Source: WHSM01 sp050701795 (GTDB lineage Bacteria; Actinomycetota; Actinomycetes; Mycobacteriales; Micromonosporaceae). Taken from it: a stretch of DNA of 16,888 bases. Shown here one piece after another: positions 13,752 through 16,888 of this stretch. Numbering within the stretch: the stretch's first letter is position 1; the number at the start of each line of letters is the position of its first letter. A program made the translations under genes and the position numbers. The stretch is from the NCBI GenBank assembly GCA_050701795.1, contig JBOGDK010000053.1:1-16888 (forward strand). Direction: 5' to 3'. Under the pieces are notes generated by a model, which was not told the origin of the DNA, made no database searches, and saw nothing but the letters and a program-made list of their open reading frames with translations.

Positions 13752-15384
13752 TCGGCGGGTGGACTACTTCCGCGACCGGACACGACGGCGGCAGTACCGC
13801 GACGAACCGGAGTACGACGCGCGGCAGGACCACTATCCCGACGAACCGGCGTACGACCCGCGGCAGGGGCACTACCGGGAAGACCCTGGGTACGACCCGC
13901 GGCAGGGCTACCACCCTGATGCACCGGCGTACGACCCGCGGCAGGGCCACTACCGGGAAGACCCTGGGTACGACCGACACCAAGGTCACTACCGCGAGGA
14001 TCCTGGCTACGACGCGCGGCAGGGCTACCCCCCCGACGAACCGGCCTACGACCCTCGGCGGGGCCACGACCGTGAGGTGCCGGCACCAGATCAGTCATAC
14101 CCGGGCTACCGCGAGGACCCAGGGTACGGCTACCGCGAGGACCCCAGGTACGGGCGCGAACCGGACCCGTACGATGCCGCGCCCGGGTACGGGCGTGGGC
14201 GCAGCGAACCCGACGCCGAGCAGCTCCAGTTCTTCCAGGACGATCCGAACCCGAGGGGACACCGCCGCAACCACGGCTCCGAGGAGCGTGGCGGTCGCTC
14301 CGCAGTCACCCTGCTGCTCACCTTCGCGATTCTGGCCGGCCTGGTGTTCGGTGGCTGGTACGGGTTCACCAAGGTGCGCGACTTCTTCACGCCCCCCGAT
14401 TTCGAAGGCTCTGGCAAAGGCAAGGTCACCGTGACGGTCCACACCGGTGACACGGCGGGGGCGATCGGTAACGAGCTGTACCGCAAGGGTGTGGTGGCCA
14501 GCGGCGCCGCGTTCGTCAACGCCGCCGAGGACGACGAGCGCAGCCGGAACATCCAGCCCGGCGCGTACCAACTGAAGAAGAAGATGCAGGCCAGGGCCGC
14601 GTTGGTGGCGCTGCTGGATCCGAAGAACAAACTGGTCGACCGGGTTACGGTGCCCGAGGGGCAGAGCAATGTCAGGGTCTACAAGACCTTGTCGGAGAAA
14701 CTGAAGATTCCGGTCAAGGAGTTCACCGACCTGGACAAGGACCCGGAGGCGTTCGGGATCGACAAGTCCTGGTTCAAACGCAGCGACAAAAAGGACGCCC
14801 CGAAGAGCCTGGAGGGTTTCCTCTACCCGTCGACGTACGAGTTCGGCCCCGACACCACGGCCGCGCAGGCGATTCAGCGCATGGTGGACAAGTTCCTGGA
14901 GGTGGCAAAGGAGCTGGATCTGCAGAACGTCGCGGCGCAGAAGGACATCACCCCGTACGAGGCGGTGATCGTCGCGTCGCTCGGCGAGGCTGAGGTGATT
15001 CCGAAGGACCTCGGCAAGGTCAGCCGGGTGATCTACAACCGGCTCAACCACGAAGACGCGTGGATGACAAGACTGCAGTTCGACTCCACCACCAACTACT
15101 GGCTGGAGAAACAGGGCAAGAAGCGCAAGGACTCCTCGGGCCTGACCCGCGCCGAGCTGAACGACCCGGACAACCCGTACAGCACGCATGCCCACGCCGG
15201 CCTGCCTCCGGGGCCGATCGGCAATCCGAGCATGCAGGCCATGGAGGCCGCGGTGAGCCCGGAGAAGGGCGACTGGTTGTACTTCGTGGCGATCAAGAAG
15301 GACGGCAGTTCGGCGTTCGCCTCCACCCTCCCCGAACACGACCGCAACGTGGAGCTCTGCAAAGAGCGCAAGCTGGGATGCTGA
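13744..15384 (+). CDS. mltG: endolytic murein transglycosylase MltG (YceG-like) with a repeat-rich cytoplasmic extension
   Basis: MltG cleaves nascent glycan strands at the membrane and helps set peptidoglycan strand length. This 546-residue protein has a disordered cytoplasmic region (1-185), one transmembrane helix (about 187-210) and an external part. The external part comprises a LysM-like subdomain (about 222-295) and the YceG catalytic domain. Catalytic-region motifs are LEGFLYPSTYEF, VASLGEAEV (E415 and E417, the first matching the catalytic Glu of E. coli MltG) and GLPPGPIGNPSMQAMEAA near the C-terminus. The cytoplasmic part carries a 13-residue Tyr/Asp/Arg-rich tandem repeat. The ATG at 13744 has GGAGGA at 13732-13737 and overlaps the end of ruvX by 8 bp. 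aroE begins on its stop codon. Confidence 0.95.
   Translation: MPDRRVDYFRDRTRRRQYRDEPEYDARQDHYPDEPAYDPRQGHYREDPGYDPRQGYHPDAPAYDPRQGHYREDPGYDRHQGHYREDPGYDARQGYPPDEPAYDPRRGHDREVPAPDQSYPGYREDPGYGYREDPRYGREPDPYDAAPGYGRGRSEPDAEQLQFFQDDPNPRGHRRNHGSEERGGRSAVTLLLTFAILAGLVFGGWYGFTKVRDFFTPPDFEGSGKGKVTVTVHTGDTAGAIGNELYRKGVVASGAAFVNAAEDDERSRNIQPGAYQLKKKMQARAALVALLDPKNKLVDRVTVPEGQSNVRVYKTLSEKLKIPVKEFTDLDKDPEAFGIDKSWFKRSDKKDAPKSLEGFLYPSTYEFGPDTTAAQAIQRMVDKFLEVAKELDLQNVAAQKDITPYEAVIVASLGEAEVIPKDLGKVSRVIYNRLNHEDAWMTRLQFDSTTNYWLEKQGKKRKDSSGLTRAELNDPDNPYSTHAHAGLPPGPIGNPSMQAMEAAVSPEKGDWLYFVAIKKDGSSAFASTLPEHDRNVELCKERKLGC
13795..14067 (+). repeat. 39-bp tandem repeat (7 units) inside mltG
   Basis: Seven in-frame 39-bp units begin at 13795, 13834, 13873, 13912, 13951, 13990 and 14029; a decayed copy follows. 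Each encodes 13 residues of the pattern YxxxPxYDxRQGH. Two flavours, one with PDEPAYDPRQG and one with YREDPGYD, partly alternate. The 78-bp pair at 13834-13911 is nearly copied at 13912-13989, pointing to growth by duplication of two units. Tyr-rich degenerate copies continue to about 14190. Confidence 0.92.
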
Positions 15385-16277
15385 TGGATGCCGTAACGCA
15401 CCGGGCCGGGGTGTTCGGCAAGCCGATCGGGCATTCGCTCTCGCCGGTGATCCACAACGCGGGTTACGTTGCGGCCGGGCTGGCCGGCTGGAGGTACACC
15501 GCCCACGAGTGCGGCGAGGACGAACTCTCCGACCGGTTGGCGATGCTGGACTCCACCTGGGCGGGGTTGTCGCTCACCATGCCGCTCAAGCAGGTGGCGC
15601 TCACGCTCGCTGACGAGGTGTCGCCGCTGGCGGCCACGGTGGGTGCGGCGAACACCCTGTATCGGCGTGCCGGTCGCTGGATCGCGGAGAACACCGACGC
15701 GCCCGGCATGGTGGACGTCCTGCGGCAGTCCGGGGTCACCGGAGCTGGGCGGGTCACGGTCCTGGGCGCGGGCGGCACCGCCCGCGCGGCAATCGCCGCG
15801 GCGGCACGGCTCGGGACGGCCGAGGTGGTGGTCTATGCGCGACGCCGGGAGGCGATCGAGCGGTTGTCTCCCGTCGCCGGCGAACTGGGGGTACGCCTGG
15901 TGCCCGCGGACTGGTCGACCGCTCCGGAGCGGGCCGGCCAGGCTGACGTACTGATCTCGACGGTGCCGAGCGGCGTCGCCGACGCCCTGGTCCCGGATCT
16001 GTCGGTACGAGGCGATCTGACCGTCTTCGACGTGCTCTACCAACCGTGGCCGACCCCGCTGGCCGCGGCGTGCCTGGCGGCGGGCTGCACCGTGGTGGGC
16101 GGCCTGGAGCTCCTGCTCGCCCAGGCGGCGCGCCAGTTCGAGCTGTTCACCGGAGTGCCGGTTCCGGCGTCCGCGATATGCGAGGCAGCATGCGCCGCCG
16201 CCACATTCCGGACAGCTGACGACCGCCGGACGGTTCACCGGGACGGTTCGGTGGATGGGATGTGGTCGGGCTCCTGA
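15384..16277 (+). CDS. aroE: shikimate dehydrogenase
   Basis: A 297-residue enzyme that reduces 3-dehydroshikimate to shikimate in chorismate synthesis. The shikimate-binding N-terminus is GKPIGHSLSPVIHNAGY. The catalytic pair is K69 (TMPLK) and D105 (ENTDAPG). The nucleotide-binding loop is GAGGTARAA (about 127-136), and the C-terminal GLELLLAQAARQFELFTG closes the shikimate site. The segment that usually reads NR[TS] for NADP phosphate binding is YARRR (151-155) here, keeping arginines but not Asn or Thr/Ser. The last 30 residues after the conserved end are extra and hydrophilic. I chose ATG 15384, which shares a base with the mltG stop (TGATG); ATG 15378 is two codons earlier and equally possible. 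Confidence 0.94.
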   Translation: MDAVTHRAGVFGKPIGHSLSPVIHNAGYVAAGLAGWRYTAHECGEDELSDRLAMLDSTWAGLSLTMPLKQVALTLADEVSPLAATVGAANTLYRRAGRWIAENTDAPGMVDVLRQSGVTGAGRVTVLGAGGTARAAIAAAARLGTAEVVVYARRREAIERLSPVAGELGVRLVPADWSTAPERAGQADVLISTVPSGVADALVPDLSVRGDLTVFDVLYQPWPTPLAAACLAAGCTVVGGLELLLAQAARQFELFTGVPVPASAICEAACAAATFRTADDRRTVHRDGSVDGMWSGS

Positions 16278-16299
16278 CCGGGAATCCGGCGGAGCGTGA

Positions 16300-16305
16300 C
16301 AGACT
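16300..16305 (+). promoter_or_regulatory. possible -10 box (CAGACT) for a leaderless aroC transcript
   Basis: CAGACT keeps the key A at position 2 and T at position 6 and is followed after 6 nt by GTG 16312. There is no ribosome binding site just before that GTG. It departs from TANNNT at the first base, so it is a weaker example of the leaderless pattern. Readthrough from aroE, 34 bp upstream, is equally possible. Confidence 0.3.
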
Positions 16306-16311
16306 ACGGCC

Positions 16312-16888
16312 GTGCTGCGATGGCTGACAGCGGGAGAGTCGCATGGCCCCGCACTGGTCGCGATCTTGGAGGGCGTTCCCGCCGGAGTCGCGTTGACCAG
16401 CGCGGACGTGACGCGAGAGCTGGCCCGGCGCCGCCTCGGGTACGGCCGGGGCGCCCGGATGAAGTTCGAACAGGACCAGGTGGAGATCATCGGTGGGCTG
16501 CGCCACGGGGTGACCCTGGGCAGCCCGGTGGCGATCCGGGTGGGCAACTCCGAGTGGCCCAAGTGGGAGCAGGTGATGGCGGCCGATCCGGTGGATCCGG
16601 ACGAGCTGGCGGAGCTGGCCCGCAACGCGCCGCTGACCCGTCCCCGGCCGGGCCACGCCGACCTGGCGGGGATGCAGAAGTACGGCCACGCCGACGCCCG
16701 TCCGATCCTGGAGCGGGCCAGCGCCCGGGAGACCGCGGCCCGGGTCGCGGTGGGTACGGTGGCGAAGTCGCTGCTGCGGCAGGCGCTCGGCATCGACATC
16801 GTCTCTCACGTCGTGGAGCTGGGTCCGGTCCGCGTCAAACCCGGCACGCTTCCGGCTCCGTCTGACGCTGAGGCGGTTGACGCCGACC
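16312..16888 (+). CDS. aroC: chorismate synthase (5' part; continues beyond the window)
   Basis: The frame from GTG 16312 stays open to the window edge, giving 192 codons of an enzyme normally about 390-400 residues long. AroC removes phosphate from EPSP to make chorismate and requires reduced FMN. The start MLRWLTAGESHGPALVAILE contains the first chorismate synthase signature (GESHG). YGRGARMKFEQDQVEIIGG, RPRPGHADLAGMQKYG and RASARETAARVAVG follow in the expected order. Truncation is due only to the window boundary. It follows aroE by 34 bp, placing two shikimate-pathway steps together as in Mycobacterium. Confidence 0.95.
   Translation, partial: MLRWLTAGESHGPALVAILEGVPAGVALTSADVTRELARRRLGYGRGARMKFEQDQVEIIGGLRHGVTLGSPVAIRVGNSEWPKWEQVMAADPVDPDELAELARNAPLTRPRPGHADLAGMQKYGHADARPILERASARETAARVAVGTVAKSLLRQALGIDIVSHVVELGPVRVKPGTLPAPSDAEAVDAD

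Noticed and set aside
13795..14067. Regular repeats resembling a CRISPR array
   Set aside because: The repeats are directly tandem with no unique spacers, have a period divisible by three and remain in frame within mltG.
16278..16289. CCGG-GAAT-CCGG as a terminator after aroE
   Set aside because: Only a 4-bp stem of a very common tetranucleotide with no U-tract, immediately before aroC.
15096..16799. 567-codon minus-strand frame across mltG, aroE and aroC
   Set aside because: Antisense to three clearly identified genes, with composition typical of a shadow frame.
1..16888. Defence island, mobile element, tRNA/rRNA or secondary-metabolite genes
   Set aside because: All intervals are accounted for by housekeeping or small conserved genes. 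No transposase, integrase, terminal repeats or RNA genes were seen on either strand.

Overview
The window is about 70% GC, with dense genes, GTG starts and many Arg/Pro-rich antisense reading frames. It looks like a piece of a high-GC actinobacterial chromosome. The gene order (cyclophilin, metallo-hydrolase, hisS, aspS, rarA, alaS, ruvX, mltG, aroE, aroC) matches a conserved actinobacterial core neighbourhood also known from Mycobacterium. Protein style, together with frequent GTA-CG and CGT-AC codon junctions, suggests Micromonosporaceae; the family assignment is an inference.

Layout: (1) 44-937, minus: membrane-anchored cyclophilin, divergent from (2) a metallo-beta-lactamase-fold hydrolase (1157-1843) translationally coupled to hisS (1840-3156), followed by aspS (3234-5030). 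(3) A minus-strand pair, a GNAT acetyltransferase (5598-6398) and a 2H phosphoesterase-like protein (5013-5537), converges on aspS with an 18-bp overlap and diverges from (4) rarA (6483-7913). rarA is followed closely by a 505-residue Arg/Pro-rich single-span membrane protein (7924-9441). (5) A DUF948 membrane protein (9655-10128), a 40-codon small ORF (10125-10247), a 117-residue DUF6167-like protein (10247-10600) and alaS (10597-13287) are stop/start coupled. (6) ruvX (13305-13751), mltG (13744-15384), aroE (15384-16277) and the first 192 codons of aroC (from 16312, running off the window) complete the block.

Functionally this is housekeeping. It covers three aminoacyl-tRNA synthetases, Holliday-junction and replication maintenance (rarA, ruvX), peptidoglycan strand-length control (mltG), the last steps to chorismate (aroE, aroC) and extracytoplasmic protein folding. 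I see no mobile element, CRISPR array, rRNA or tRNA, defence island or biosynthetic cluster. No gene-free stretch exceeds 300 bases; the longest are 938-1156 and 9442-9654, both described below.

The points most worth a second look are: the doubly coupled 40-codon ORF; several genes with no ribosome binding site whose start lies 6-8 nt after a TANNNT-like box (apparent leaderless transcripts); residues marking AspRS as probably non-discriminating; a 39-bp tandem repeat in the cytoplasmic part of mltG; and several palindromes in intergenic or stop-codon positions. I did not find a clearly undescribed multi-gene system.
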